Shown here: positions 47,049 to 56,039 of the stretch, one piece after another
Layout of the letters: the number at the start of each line of letters is the position of its first letter
Position numbering within the stretch: position 1 is the stretch's first letter
Source of the DNA: Balneola sp.
Lineage (GTDB): Bacteria; Bacteroidota; Rhodothermia; Balneolales; Balneolaceae
Assembly: GCA_017643645.1 (NCBI GenBank)
Contig: JAEPNB010000008.1
Location: 62,001 to 126,000, forward strand
Reading direction: 5' to 3'
DNA: 64,000 bases
The notes under the pieces: model-generated
Told to the model about the DNA's origin: nothing
The model's database searches: none
Seen by the model: the letters and a program-made list of their open reading frames with translations, nothing else
Translations under genes and position numbers: made by a program

Positions 47049-48458
47049 ATGTTCTTTCAACAAATTTTTGAAGAAAAATTAGCCCAGTACGCCTATTTAA
47101 TCGGCTGTCAGAAATCAGGTGAAGCCATTATAGTAGATCCAATGAGAGATATTGATCGCTATCAAAAAATTGCATCAAAAAATAAGCTTAAGATTGTTGC
47201 AGCTGCTGAAACTCATATTCATGCGGACTACTTATCAGGTCTCAGAGAACTTGCAGAAAGCGGAGTTAAGATCCTGGTTTCTGATGAAGGAGATAAAGAC
47301 TGGAAATACGAATGGGTAGTTGGGGATGATTATGATCATCAATTACTTAAAGATGGTGATGAGTTCAGCATTGGGAATATTAAGTTTACTACAGTTTACA
47401 GCCCCGGGCACACGCCGGAACACATCAGCTTTTTGGTAACTGATGGTGCTACTACTGATGAGCCAATGGGATTGCTTTCCGGAGATTTCGTTTTTGTAGG
47501 GGATGTGGGTAGGCCTGATCTGCTTGAGACAGCAGCAGGAGAAGTGGGAGCGATGGATGAATCTGCTAAGACATTATACAAGTCGATCGAAAAGTTTAAG
47601 AAAATGCCTGAATATTTACAGCTGTGGCCGGGACACGGAGCTGGTAGTGCTTGTGGAAAAGCACTAGGGGCAGTTCCAGAGTCTACTGTTGGCTATGAAC
47701 AGAGATTCAACGGTTCAATAAAAGCAGCAATCTCGGAGAAGGATTTTGTGGATTATATTTTGGATGGACAACCTGAGCCTCCGTTATATTTCGCAAGAAT
47801 GAAAAGAGATAACAAAAAAGGACCGAAGATCTTAGGTGAAATTCCTGTTCCGGAAAAGAAAAGCATACAAAGCATGATTGGAGCAACCAGAACCTCCAAT
47901 GCTGTGGTACTTGATACAAGATCAGACAGAACTGCTTTTATGAACGGTCATATTCAGGGATCTCTGTACGCTCCTTTCAACAAAACATTCAATACAATTG
48001 CTGGTTCATATATTTCGGAAGATGAGGATATTTATTTGATCATCGATGAAAATAAAATTGATGAAGCTGTAATTGATCTGGTAAGAATAGGGCTGGATAA
48101 CATAAAAGGGTATGCAACACCGGCAGATCTTGTTGAATTTGGCAAGCAGGGGGAGACATTGTTTTCTACTGAAACTATCAACTTTGAAAAAGTAGATGAG
48201 TTAATGCCTACAGGGGATTATAATTTGATGGATGTCAGAAAGAAATCTGAATTTGATGAAGGACACCATCCTAAAGCTCTCAATATTTCACATACAAGAC
48301 TGATGGATCGTTTAGAAGAGATTCCGACTGATAAACCGGTAATGGTGCACTGTAAATCCGGAGCCAGAGCTGCGGCCGCTTCTGCGTTATTGGAGAAAGA
48401 GGGATTTGTAGTTCAGTATATCAATGATGCAGTTGATCCGTGGCTTTCAGGAAAGTGA
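47049..48458 (+). CDS. MBL-fold/rhodanese fusion (persulfide dioxygenase-like)
   Basis: 469 residues. The N-terminal metallo-beta-lactamase domain carries ETHIHADYLSG (His56, His58, Asp60), SPGHTPEHISF (His near 119) and GDFVFVGDVGRPDL, the arrangement of ETHE1/BlhA-type persulfide dioxygenases with a mononuclear iron. Two rhodanese modules follow: about 275-375, without an active Cys, and about 380-465, with active-site loop VHCKSGARAAAA and Cys435. Such fusions oxidise glutathione or low-molecular-weight persulfide to sulfite and shuttle sulfane sulfur, in the cytosol. Monocistronic; convergent with tag. Confidence 0.9.
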   Translation: MFFQQIFEEKLAQYAYLIGCQKSGEAIIVDPMRDIDRYQKIASKNKLKIVAAAETHIHADYLSGLRELAESGVKILVSDEGDKDWKYEWVVGDDYDHQLLKDGDEFSIGNIKFTTVYSPGHTPEHISFLVTDGATTDEPMGLLSGDFVFVGDVGRPDLLETAAGEVGAMDESAKTLYKSIEKFKKMPEYLQLWPGHGAGSACGKALGAVPESTVGYEQRFNGSIKAAISEKDFVDYILDGQPEPPLYFARMKRDNKKGPKILGEIPVPEKKSIQSMIGATRTSNAVVLDTRSDRTAFMNGHIQGSLYAPFNKTFNTIAGSYISEDEDIYLIIDENKIDEAVIDLVRIGLDNIKGYATPADLVEFGKQGETLFSTETINFEKVDELMPTGDYNLMDVRKKSEFDEGHHPKALNISHTRLMDRLEEIPTDKPVMVHCKSGARAAAASALLEKEGFVVQYINDAVDPWLSGK

Positions 48459-48461
48459 TTT

Positions 48462-48509
48462 GTGAATAAGTGATTAAGTAAAGAGTACTTTTTTAAATCA
48501 CTTATTCAC
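48462..48509. terminator. Bidirectional hairpin between convergent genes
   Basis: GTGAATAAGTGATT (48462-48475) and AATCACTTATTCAC (48496-48509) form a perfect 14-bp stem; the loop contains TTTTTT. It lies between the stops of the MBL-rhodanese and tag genes. Confidence 0.75.
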
Positions 48510-48535
48510 CTAATAACTTATTTACTTATCCCTAG

Positions 48536-49099
48536 TTAGCCCCTGCAAAAACAATCTACGGTATGATCATTCACCAAACCGCAAGCTTGCATATGAGCGT
48601 AAATAATTGTGCTTCCCACGAATTTAAATCCGCGCTTTTTTAAGTCTTTGCTTAAAGCATCTGATTCCGGAGAAGTAGCCGGGACTTCACTCATATTTTT
48701 CCAATTATTTACGATGGGTTTTCCGTCAACAAATTGCCAGATGTAGTTATCGAAGCTGCCAAACTCTTTCTGAACTTCAAGGAATTTTTGAGCGTTGGTT
48801 ACCGCGCTTCTTACTTTTAATTTATTTCTGATAATTCCTTCAAACTGAAGCAATTCCTGAATCTTTTCTTCATCAAACAAAGCAACTTTTTCAGGATCAA
48901 AACCTGCAAAGGATTTCCGGTATCCTTCTCTTTTTTTGAGAACTGTGGCCCAACTTAAACCGGCTTGAGCTCCTTCCAGTATCAAAAACTCAAAATGCGT
49001 TCTGTCATTATGGACAGGAACACCCCATTCCTCATCATGATATGTTACATATTCCTTGAATTGTCCCGTTGCCCACTCACATCTTGTTTTATTATTCAT
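48536..49099 (-). CDS. tag: DNA-3-methyladenine glycosylase I
   Basis: 187 residues, the length of E. coli Tag (187). Motifs: TRCEW at the start (zinc Cys), YVTYHDEEWGVPVHND (zinc His; conserved YHD-EWG), ILEGAQAGLSWATVLKKREGYR (helix-hairpin-helix base-excision core), and ACGLVNDHTVDCFC with the closing His and Cys ligands. It removes 3-methyladenine from alkylated DNA. Monocistronic. Confidence 0.95.
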   Translation of the reverse strand: MNNKTRCEWATGQFKEYVTYHDEEWGVPVHNDRTHFEFLILEGAQAGLSWATVLKKREGYRKSFAGFDPEKVALFDEEKIQELLQFEGIIRNKLKVRSAVTNAQKFLEVQKEFGSFDNYIWQFVDGKPIVNNWKNMSEVPATSPESDALSKDLKKRGFKFVGSTIIYAHMQACGLVNDHTVDCFCRG

Positions 49100-49185
49100 A
49101 TAATTTTGATTGAACTTAATAGCTTCAAGAATTATTAGTTATTTTAGAGTACTCAAACTCACTCACAAAAATCAAACGGAATTTA

Positions 49186-51981
49186 ATGCACTGGAAAGAT
49201 ACTGTACAGAAACTGGCTGAAGAAAGCGGGATCAACGAAAACCTTGCAAGACAAATTGATATGCTTACAGCATTTCTGGAAGAATTGGCATTAGATCAAT
49301 TTGGAGAAGAATTTGTGAAAAACCTCGGAAAATTACCGGTGTTGGCAAAGTCAGCATTAGAAGATAATGACTCTAAAGCACAAGATGAGATTGAGAGCTA
49401 TGTTTCAAATCTTAGTTTGGGTGATACTAAAGAAGTTTTAAGGATGTATACAACATTCTTTCATTTGGTGAATTCTCTGGAGCAACATGAGATAAGCAGA
49501 ATAAACAGGGAGCGTGAATTTGAAGAGACGGAAGAACATCCGAGAAATGAAAGCATTGCTGAGGCCATATACTCTTTAAAAAAAGACGGATATTCGTTTG
49601 GTGAAGTTATTGATGTATTAGAGCAAATTGATATTCAGCCGACCATAACGGCACATCCCACAGAAGCTCAGAGAAGAAGTATTTTAACCAAACAGCATCA
49701 GATAACTTCCATGATCAACAAGTTGGGACATGATGTTCTCACTGCTGATGAAACCAAATTGCTAAAGAAGGATATTTCAAATCAACTCCGTTTGCTTCAA
49801 CTAACGGATGAGGTACGGGCAGAAAGAATGTCTGTAGAGGATGAAGTAGAAAACGGGATGTATTACTTCACGACGACCATTTGGGATGCCATTCCAACCA
49901 TTTATAATGACATTCGCATTGCTCTGGAAACTTATTACGGTAAAAGTGCTGAGCTTCCTAATATTTTGAAATATCGTTCATGGATCGGTAGCGACAGAGA
50001 TGGAAATCCGAATGTTACTTCTTCAGTGACTTGGGAAACTATTTTGGAGCAAAGACGCACAGTACTTACAAAATACATGGAAGAACTTAACCTTTTAAGA
50101 AGGTACCTGAGTATTTCTTACAAGGAAATTTCAATTTCTGAAGCACTGAAAGCTTCTCTCAAAGAAGAGGAGATGACAAATCCACTTCCTGATGTATATG
50201 AAAGAAGATATCAAAGAGAACCCTACCGCAGAAAAGTGACGCATATGATGCAGAAGGTTCAAAAACAGATTGATATTCTTTATGCTGAAAAACCTCAGGT
50301 TCTCAAAGTTGCTGAAGAATATAATGCAAAAGACTTTATAAACGATCTGATGCTGATTAAGAACAGTTTAATCGGATCTGACTTAGAGGAGATCGCAGAA
50401 CAGGGAAAGTTAAGAAATCTGATTGACCGGGCGTTGACTTTCGGCTTTCATCTGAATGCACTGGATGTTCGTCAGCACAGCAAGCTGCATGAAGAAACTG
50501 TAGAAGAGCTTTTTTCTAAAGCCGGTGTTCATAAAAATTACTCTTCAATGACGGAGGAAGAAAAAATTGAGTTACTGTCCAAAGAATTAAGGAACCCCAG
50601 ACCTTTGAGCACTTTTAGGAGTGAGCGTTCCGAAGTGGCTGAAAAAGTACTTTCTGTATTTGAAGAGATCAAGGATATGTTGCTTTTGGATATCGATTCT
50701 TTCGGAGGGTATATCATCAGCATGACCCACGGAGTTAGTGATATGCTGGAAGTATTGATCCTTGCCAAAGAAATAGGATTGTGGAGTTATTCTGATGGCA
50801 AGATCCAAACAGATCTGGATATTATCCCGCTTTTTGAGACTATAGAAGATCTGGAAGCCAGTAGCCAACTAATGACTCAGATGTTTGAAGATGAGGTATT
50901 TGCTAAGCAAATAGAAGCAAGAGGCAACTTCCAGGAAATTATGCTGGGATATTCTGACAGTAATAAAGACGGCGGTTACTGGATGGCCAATTGGGCACTG
51001 GATAAAGCTCAGTTTGATCTTGGAAGTGTATGCAGAAAATTCAATGTGGATTTCAGGTTGTTCCATGGACGTGGAGGAACCATTGGAAGAGGTGGTGGGC
51101 AATCTAACAAGGCAATTCTGGCTATGCCTGCTGTAAGTAACAATGGTAAAATCAGATTTACGGAACAGGGTGAAGTTTTATCATTCAGGTATTCATTGCC
51201 GGAAATTGCTCATCGACATTTAGAGCAGATTGTTCATGCAATGATTCACGTCACCAAAGCCCAAAAATCTGAAACCGGTTACTTAGAGGGTTCCTCAGAA
51301 AAGAAACTAATGGAAGAACTCTCTCAGCTGAGTATGAAAAAATATCGATCATTAATTGATGATGATCTATTTTGGGACTGGTACTCTTCCATCACGCCTA
51401 TCGAGCACATTGGGAGGTTACCGATTGCTTCCAGACCTGTCTCAAGAGGAGGTTCAGGGAAAATGGTTTTCGATAACCTAAGAGCAATTCCATGGGGTTT
51501 TGCATGGACACAGGTTCGATATAATATCCCGGGATGGTTTGGGGTCGGAGAAGCATTGAAAACAATGTTGTCAGGTTCTGAAGAAAATGGTGAGATTTTC
51601 AAAAAATGGTTTAATGATTGGGTGTTTTTCAGAACAGTCCTCAATAACAGTCAGCGTGAATTGGCAAGAACTCATTTAAAAACGGCAGAAATTTATAACA
51701 AATATGAGCAAAATTTTCACGATCAAATTGCAAAAGAGTATGAAAGTGCAAAAGAAAGTATTACTCAAATTGCAAAAATCCAGAACTTTTTAGACCATAA
51801 CCCCGTTATACAGAAGTCGATTAAGTTTAGAAACCCGTTCACTTACCCACTCAATTTTTTGCAAGTGGAATTACTAAAAAGATGGAGAAATGCTGAAAGT
51901 GAACAAGAAAAGAATGAGTTAACCGAAGTAATATTCCTAAATATTAACGGAATAGCTTCAGCAATGCAGAGTACCGGGTAA
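49186..51981 (+). CDS. ppc: Phosphoenolpyruvate carboxylase
   Basis: 931 residues (bacterial range about 880-960). Catalytic landmarks: TAHPTEAQRRS (His157), GYSDSNKDGGYWMANWAL (Lys594 region), and the PEP-binding loop FHGRGGTIGRGGG (Arg629). The C-terminus ends NGIASAMQSTG, the usual N-x-I-A-x-x-x-R/Q-N/S-T-G end that forms the allosteric site. It carboxylates PEP to oxaloacetate for anaplerosis, in the cytosol. The only nearby same-strand gene is ilvE (65 bp downstream). Confidence 0.97.
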   Translation: MHWKDTVQKLAEESGINENLARQIDMLTAFLEELALDQFGEEFVKNLGKLPVLAKSALEDNDSKAQDEIESYVSNLSLGDTKEVLRMYTTFFHLVNSLEQHEISRINREREFEETEEHPRNESIAEAIYSLKKDGYSFGEVIDVLEQIDIQPTITAHPTEAQRRSILTKQHQITSMINKLGHDVLTADETKLLKKDISNQLRLLQLTDEVRAERMSVEDEVENGMYYFTTTIWDAIPTIYNDIRIALETYYGKSAELPNILKYRSWIGSDRDGNPNVTSSVTWETILEQRRTVLTKYMEELNLLRRYLSISYKEISISEALKASLKEEEMTNPLPDVYERRYQREPYRRKVTHMMQKVQKQIDILYAEKPQVLKVAEEYNAKDFINDLMLIKNSLIGSDLEEIAEQGKLRNLIDRALTFGFHLNALDVRQHSKLHEETVEELFSKAGVHKNYSSMTEEEKIELLSKELRNPRPLSTFRSERSEVAEKVLSVFEEIKDMLLLDIDSFGGYIISMTHGVSDMLEVLILAKEIGLWSYSDGKIQTDLDIIPLFETIEDLEASSQLMTQMFEDEVFAKQIEARGNFQEIMLGYSDSNKDGGYWMANWALDKAQFDLGSVCRKFNVDFRLFHGRGGTIGRGGGQSNKAILAMPAVSNNGKIRFTEQGEVLSFRYSLPEIAHRHLEQIVHAMIHVTKAQKSETGYLEGSSEKKLMEELSQLSMKKYRSLIDDDLFWDWYSSITPIEHIGRLPIASRPVSRGGSGKMVFDNLRAIPWGFAWTQVRYNIPGWFGVGEALKTMLSGSEENGEIFKKWFNDWVFFRTVLNNSQRELARTHLKTAEIYNKYEQNFHDQIAKEYESAKESITQIAKIQNFLDHNPVIQKSIKFRNPFTYPLNFLQVELLKRWRNAESEQEKNELTEVIFLNINGIASAMQSTG

Positions 51982-52045
51982 AGAAATAAAAATTTACAGT
52001 AATTCTACTTTACCTTAACAAGAAAGCTATTATTTTGTATGAACT

Positions 52046-53134
52046 ATGAATGATTTAATGACCCCTGAAAAAATAAATATTATACCTAATGAAAACAGCA
52101 AGATACATGAGATTGATTTCGATAACCTCGTGTTCGGAAAAAAGTTTTCTGATCATATGTTCGTTATGGAATATGAAAATGGTTCTTGGGGTCAGCCCTT
52201 AATAAGACCTTATGGCCCCATTCAAATTAGCCCGGCTTTAAATACTCTTCATTATGGTCAGGCAATTTTTGAAGGAATGAAGGCTTTTTATGTGGATGAA
52301 GACACTATAAACATTTACAGACCCAAAGATCATTTTGAAAGAATGAACTACTCATCCAGAAGAATAGGTATCCCGGAAACGGATTATGAGACGTTTATAA
52401 CTGCTTTGGAAGAACTCATAAAGTTAGATCACAGGTTTGTACCTAAGCAGGATCAATCTGCATTGTATATTAGGCCTTTTGTATTTGCTTCAGATGATCT
52501 TTTGGCTGCCAGGTCTTCCACAAAATTTAGTTATTATATAATTACCTCGCCTGTAGGAGCGTATTATGAAGAGGGTTTTAATCCGGTTTCGTTAACAACT
52601 ACGAATGAGTATGTAAGAGCAGTTGTAGGCGGTACAGGAGATGTGAAGACTGCAGGGAATTATGCAGCAAGTTTTCTTCCGGCTAAAAAAGCTAAAGAAG
52701 ATGGATATACTCAGGTACTTTGGCTCGACGCTAAAGAGCACAAGTATGTAGAAGAAGTAGGAACGATGAATATTCACTTCCTGATCGGTGATACTTTAGT
52801 CACTCCAAAGCTTACAGGGTCTATTTTAGGCGGGATCACAAGACGTTCTGTTACTTCTTTAGCAAAAGAATGGGGTTACAATGTTGAAGAGAGAAGAATT
52901 ACTATTGATGAAGTATTTGAAGCTTCTGAAAATGGGACTTTAAAAGAAGTTTTTGGCTCAGGTACAGCTGCTGTGATATCTCCTGTAGGTTTGATTCATC
53001 ATCAGGGGAGAAAGATCGATTTTGGTATTGATTCAATCGGTGAATTTGCAAAAAGTCTTTATGACGAGATTACCGGAATCCAATATGGAAAAATCGAAGA
53101 CAGACATAACTGGATTCATACTGTAAAAGTCTAA
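52046..53134 (+). CDS. ilvE: Branched-chain-amino-acid aminotransferase
   Basis: 362 residues. Fold-type IV PLP enzyme of the larger BCAT class II (about 350-365 residues): LHYGQAIFEGMKAF, IRPFVFASDDLLAARSS, PLP-Lys in VKTAGNYAASFLPAKKAK (Lys201), and LTGSILGGITRRSV, EVFGSGTAAVISPVG. It interconverts Leu/Ile/Val and their 2-oxo acids. The crcB gene begins directly at its stop (TAA then GTG). Confidence 0.93.
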   Translation: MNDLMTPEKINIIPNENSKIHEIDFDNLVFGKKFSDHMFVMEYENGSWGQPLIRPYGPIQISPALNTLHYGQAIFEGMKAFYVDEDTINIYRPKDHFERMNYSSRRIGIPETDYETFITALEELIKLDHRFVPKQDQSALYIRPFVFASDDLLAARSSTKFSYYIITSPVGAYYEEGFNPVSLTTTNEYVRAVVGGTGDVKTAGNYAASFLPAKKAKEDGYTQVLWLDAKEHKYVEEVGTMNIHFLIGDTLVTPKLTGSILGGITRRSVTSLAKEWGYNVEERRITIDEVFEASENGTLKEVFGSGTAAVISPVGLIHHQGRKIDFGIDSIGEFAKSLYDEITGIQYGKIEDRHNWIHTVKV

Positions 53135-53527
53135 GTGCAGATCGATTTCTTTAAAATATGTATGGTTGGAGTCGGAGGTTTTCTTGGGGCTTCATCCAGA
53201 TATATTATTTCTGAAATTGTTCAGTCCAGATTTCCGGCTTCCGAATTTCCATACGGTACTTACTTTGTAAATATGATAGGGTGTTTATTGATCGGTTTTT
53301 TGCTGGCATTATTTGCTGTAAAAAACTGGGGAAATGAAGAACTTCGCCTCTTTATATTTGTCGGGATATTAGGAGGTTTCACTACATTTTCTACTTTTGC
53401 CAACGACTCATTTCTGTTGTTTAAGGAAGGTGAAGTATTACTTGGCTTGGCAAATGCTGGTGGTCAGATTTTGCTCGGTCTGCTTTTTGTTTGGATAGGG
53501 TATTCTCTCGTAAAAATGATCTTTTAA
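53135..53527 (+). CDS. crcB: Fluoride channel CrcB/Fluc
   Basis: 130 residues, four transmembrane helices. Motifs: GGFLGASSRYIIS near the N-terminus, GCLLIGFLLA in TM2, and GFTTFSTFANDSF at the TM3 break, the Phe-box/Na+ site of Fluc channels. Translation is likely from GTG at 53135, abutting the ilvE stop, so it is read from the ilvE mRNA; a fluoride riboswitch is not possible here in the gene's own leader. Its stop overlaps the convergent GhrA gene by 4 bp. Confidence 0.93.
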   Translation: MQIDFFKICMVGVGGFLGASSRYIISEIVQSRFPASEFPYGTYFVNMIGCLLIGFLLALFAVKNWGNEELRLFIFVGILGGFTTFSTFANDSFLLFKEGEVLLGLANAGGQILLGLLFVWIGYSLVKMIF

Positions 53528-54450
53528 TATCCTTTTTCTTTATCTACAGAATTAACCATTTCCATTCCGGACAAGCTTCTCTTATAATTTTCAATAATTT
53601 GTTCAGCGGCTTCTTTGGGATCTGTAACAGCAGCAATATGCGGAGTGATCATTATCTTAGGTCTGTTCCAGAAAAGATGATTAGAAGGTAAAGGCTCCTC
53701 TTCAAATACATCCAGCCATGCACCGGCTAAAACTCCGGTGTCGATCGCATAAATAAGATCTTCTTCAATCAAATGTTGTCCACGTCCAACGTTAATTAAA
53801 TAACCCGGTTTCTTTAGTTTCTTAAATAGTTCCAGATTTAAGATGCCATGAGTCTTATCTGTGAGGGGGAGTGCGCATATAAGAATGTTTGAGGAATTTA
53901 GAAAATCACCTAATTCATTCTCACTAAATGAAGTTATTCCTTCAATATCCTTTTTTGATCTGGACCATCCGTTAACTTTATATCCATTTAAAATCAGGAG
54001 ATCAGCAACTGAGCGTCCCATTTCTCCTAATCCGAGAATCCCAATTACAGAATCTTCTTTAGGAATCAACTTATGTTTATCCCAAAATGCTTCTCTTTTT
54101 TGATCTGTGTAACGAGTAGTATGCTGTCGGTATGCCGATACCGCCTGAAGTACATATTCAGCCATTTCACTTTTTAATGAAGGGGTGATCAACCGGGCGA
54201 ATTCGATTTCTTCTGATAAACTTTTATCATTCAACAAATGATTGATCCCTGCTCCGAGTGAGGATACTGCTTTCAGATTCGGATAATTTCCAAGCACATT
54301 TTTAGGATGATTCCAGGCAACAGCAAAGGTAACTCGGTCTTTGTTTTCTACTTTTGGCCAAATATCAACATCAAGGTTGTGATCAAGTTTTTGAAGTTCT
54401 TCTGATAGTGGTGCTAAGTCTCTGTTTGGGGCAATTAGTAAAAGTGACAT
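53524..54450 (-). CDS. D-2-hydroxyacid dehydrogenase, GhrA-like
   Basis: 308 residues. NAD(P)-binding GILGLGEMGRSVADLLILNGYKVNGW (Rossmann Gly-x-Gly-x-x-Gly), substrate/catalytic motifs LINVGRGQHLIEEDLIYAIDTGVLAGAWLDVFEEEPLP and TPHIAAVTDP (catalytic His). The form matches glyoxylate/hydroxypyruvate reductase A. Substrate among glyoxylate, hydroxypyruvate or similar 2-oxo acids is inference. First or last gene of a minus-strand run; the nitrilase gene lies 10 bp upstream. Confidence 0.88.
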   Translation of the reverse strand: MSLLLIAPNRDLAPLSEELQKLDHNLDVDIWPKVENKDRVTFAVAWNHPKNVLGNYPNLKAVSSLGAGINHLLNDKSLSEEIEFARLITPSLKSEMAEYVLQAVSAYRQHTTRYTDQKREAFWDKHKLIPKEDSVIGILGLGEMGRSVADLLILNGYKVNGWSRSKKDIEGITSFSENELGDFLNSSNILICALPLTDKTHGILNLELFKKLKKPGYLINVGRGQHLIEEDLIYAIDTGVLAGAWLDVFEEEPLPSNHLFWNRPKIMITPHIAAVTDPKEAAEQIIENYKRSLSGMEMVNSVDKEKGY

Positions 54451-54460
54451 TTAGTTAGGA

Positions 54461-55360
54461 CTATTTATGTTTAGTTAAAGTGAATACATCGTTGCGGGCG
54501 TAGTGTCCTACAGAGTCAAAATCTAGCTTCGATTTAGCAATTAATTTCATATCAAGTTCAACTGTAAGTATTCCTTCACAATCCCAAAGAGGACCTGCAA
54601 TAGTGTTTCCAAGAGGGTCAATTATAACGCTACCACCTCTGCTCATAACTTCATCAAATGAGGATATATTTTCTCCAGGCAGTTCAGGGTAGTCATTTCG
54701 TTCAACGTACTGATTACAACCTAGAACAAAGCACCGTCCTTCAATTGCTATATGCTTTAAAGTATGTTGCCAATTTTGTCTTTGATCAGCAGTGGGAGCC
54801 AGATAAATTTGTACACCTTGTTCATAAAGATAAGTTCGTGCCAATGGCATGTAATTTTCCCAACATATCAAGCCACTGATGAATCCAAAATCACTTTTAT
54901 AAACGTCAAGATCAGAACCATCACCTTCACCCCATATAATCCGTTCTGCAGCAGTTGGTTTAAGTTTTCGATGCTTACCAACCAGTATTCCTATATCATT
55001 AAAATATAGAGTTGTGCAGTACAAAGACCCGGATTCACCACGTTCAATTACACCTACAACGATCCATACACTGAATTTTTTTGCCAGTTCGGAAATTACA
55101 TCACAATACTTTCCCGGAACAGAAATAGAATTTTCCCAAAACATGAGCCAGGTTTCTCTACCGGCTTCGCTTCTGTCACCGATCTTAGTTCCGAAAGTAA
55201 GCCCACGAGGATATCCGGGTAAAAAAGCTTCCGGAAATAAAATAAGATCCGGATTTTCTTTTGCTGATTTTTCTACCAGAGTTGCCATTTTTTTAATGGA
55301 GTTTTCTAGGTCAAAAAGAGCAGGGGTTGCTTGAATAACAGATATTTTGGGATTTTTCAT
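54461..55360 (-). CDS. Nitrilase-superfamily carbon-nitrogen hydrolase
   Basis: Start placed at 55360 (MKNPKISVIQATPALFDL), because the family begins there; the frame is open to 55453 but would overlap the upstream GNAT gene. 299 residues. Catalytic triad in canonical contexts: Glu44 (LILFPEAFLPGYPRG), Lys132 (HRKLKPTAAER), Cys166 (GLICWENYMPLAR). The ICWENYMPL and KPTAAERIIWGEGDGS forms are those of true nitrilases (aliphatic/aryl nitrilase branch 1), which hydrolyse nitriles to acids. Between GhrA (10 bp downstream) and GNAT (29 bp upstream), probably one transcript. Confidence 0.88.
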   Translation of the reverse strand: MKNPKISVIQATPALFDLENSIKKMATLVEKSAKENPDLILFPEAFLPGYPRGLTFGTKIGDRSEAGRETWLMFWENSISVPGKYCDVISELAKKFSVWIVVGVIERGESGSLYCTTLYFNDIGILVGKHRKLKPTAAERIIWGEGDGSDLDVYKSDFGFISGLICWENYMPLARTYLYEQGVQIYLAPTADQRQNWQHTLKHIAIEGRCFVLGCNQYVERNDYPELPGENISSFDEVMSRGGSVIIDPLGNTIAGPLWDCEGILTVELDMKLIAKSKLDFDSVGHYARNDVFTLTKHK

Positions 55361-55388
55361 ACCAGAATGTATGAAAATGATAGCATAC

Positions 55389-55907
55389 TTATAATTGCCA
55401 GATAGTAGGATATTTAACAGTTCCGCTTTTTTTATGTAATCCTTTAGGCACAAGCTCGATGCCCATGAAATTTTCTACGGGAACATCAAAAGGAGGTCTT
55501 ATTTCCCAGGTTGAAGTTGGTTCGAATCCAAACCGCGGGTAGTAGTCAGCGTGCCCAAGTAAGATCACCGAATCAAACCCCAGATCAGTAGCTTTTTCCA
55601 GTCCACTCATTATAAGTTTTGCTCCAATTCCATTCCGCTGAAATTTTTGAGCAACAGAAACCGGAGCTAATGCTAATGTTTTATAAGTAGTTTTGTTTGA
55701 TTGAATTTCAATTTCAGAAAATAGAATATGTCCAACTATCTTTTTCTTGTGAACAGCAACTAATGAAAGTTCAGGGACATAGAATTTACTCGAACGGATT
55801 CGCTCGACCAACTCAGCTTCTTCAGAAGTTTCAAAAGCATCGAGCAGTACCTTTTTGACTGCTTCATAATCGGAAGCTTTTTCTTCCCTTATATTAATAC
55901 TAATCAT
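55389..55907 (-). CDS. GNAT-family N-acetyltransferase
   Basis: 172 residues: IREEKASDYEAVKKVLLDAFETSEEAELVERIR at the start and the acetyl-CoA pyrophosphate loop APVSVAQKFQRNGIGAKLIMSGLEKA in the middle (Q/R-x-x-G-x-G/A). The C-terminal half (VILLGHADYYPRFGFEPTSTWEIRPPFDVPVENFMG) is that of the YhbS-like/predicted N-acetyltransferases. Substrate unknown. Probable co-transcription with the nitrilase. Confidence 0.88.
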   Translation of the reverse strand: MISINIREEKASDYEAVKKVLLDAFETSEEAELVERIRSSKFYVPELSLVAVHKKKIVGHILFSEIEIQSNKTTYKTLALAPVSVAQKFQRNGIGAKLIMSGLEKATDLGFDSVILLGHADYYPRFGFEPTSTWEIRPPFDVPVENFMGIELVPKGLHKKSGTVKYPTIWQL

Positions 55908-56039
55908 AACCCGTTACTTATTGCTGACAATATAATATTGATAATGAAAGTTCTGGTATAGGATTAGGGAAAAGTGAATTCGAATGAGTGATACAATATT
56001 TTTCTAGAGAGAACTTCTAATTCAAACCAAATAAAGAGC

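Noticed and set aside
53100-53140. A fluoride riboswitch for crcB
   Set aside because: crcB begins directly at the ilvE stop codon, leaving no leader; none of the pseudoknot-like sequences were seen in ilvE's end.
55514-55531. GGTTCGAATCC, the T-loop motif of a tRNA
   Set aside because: It lies within the GNAT gene and encodes the GFEPT stretch on the minus strand; no acceptor or anticodon stem can be folded around it.
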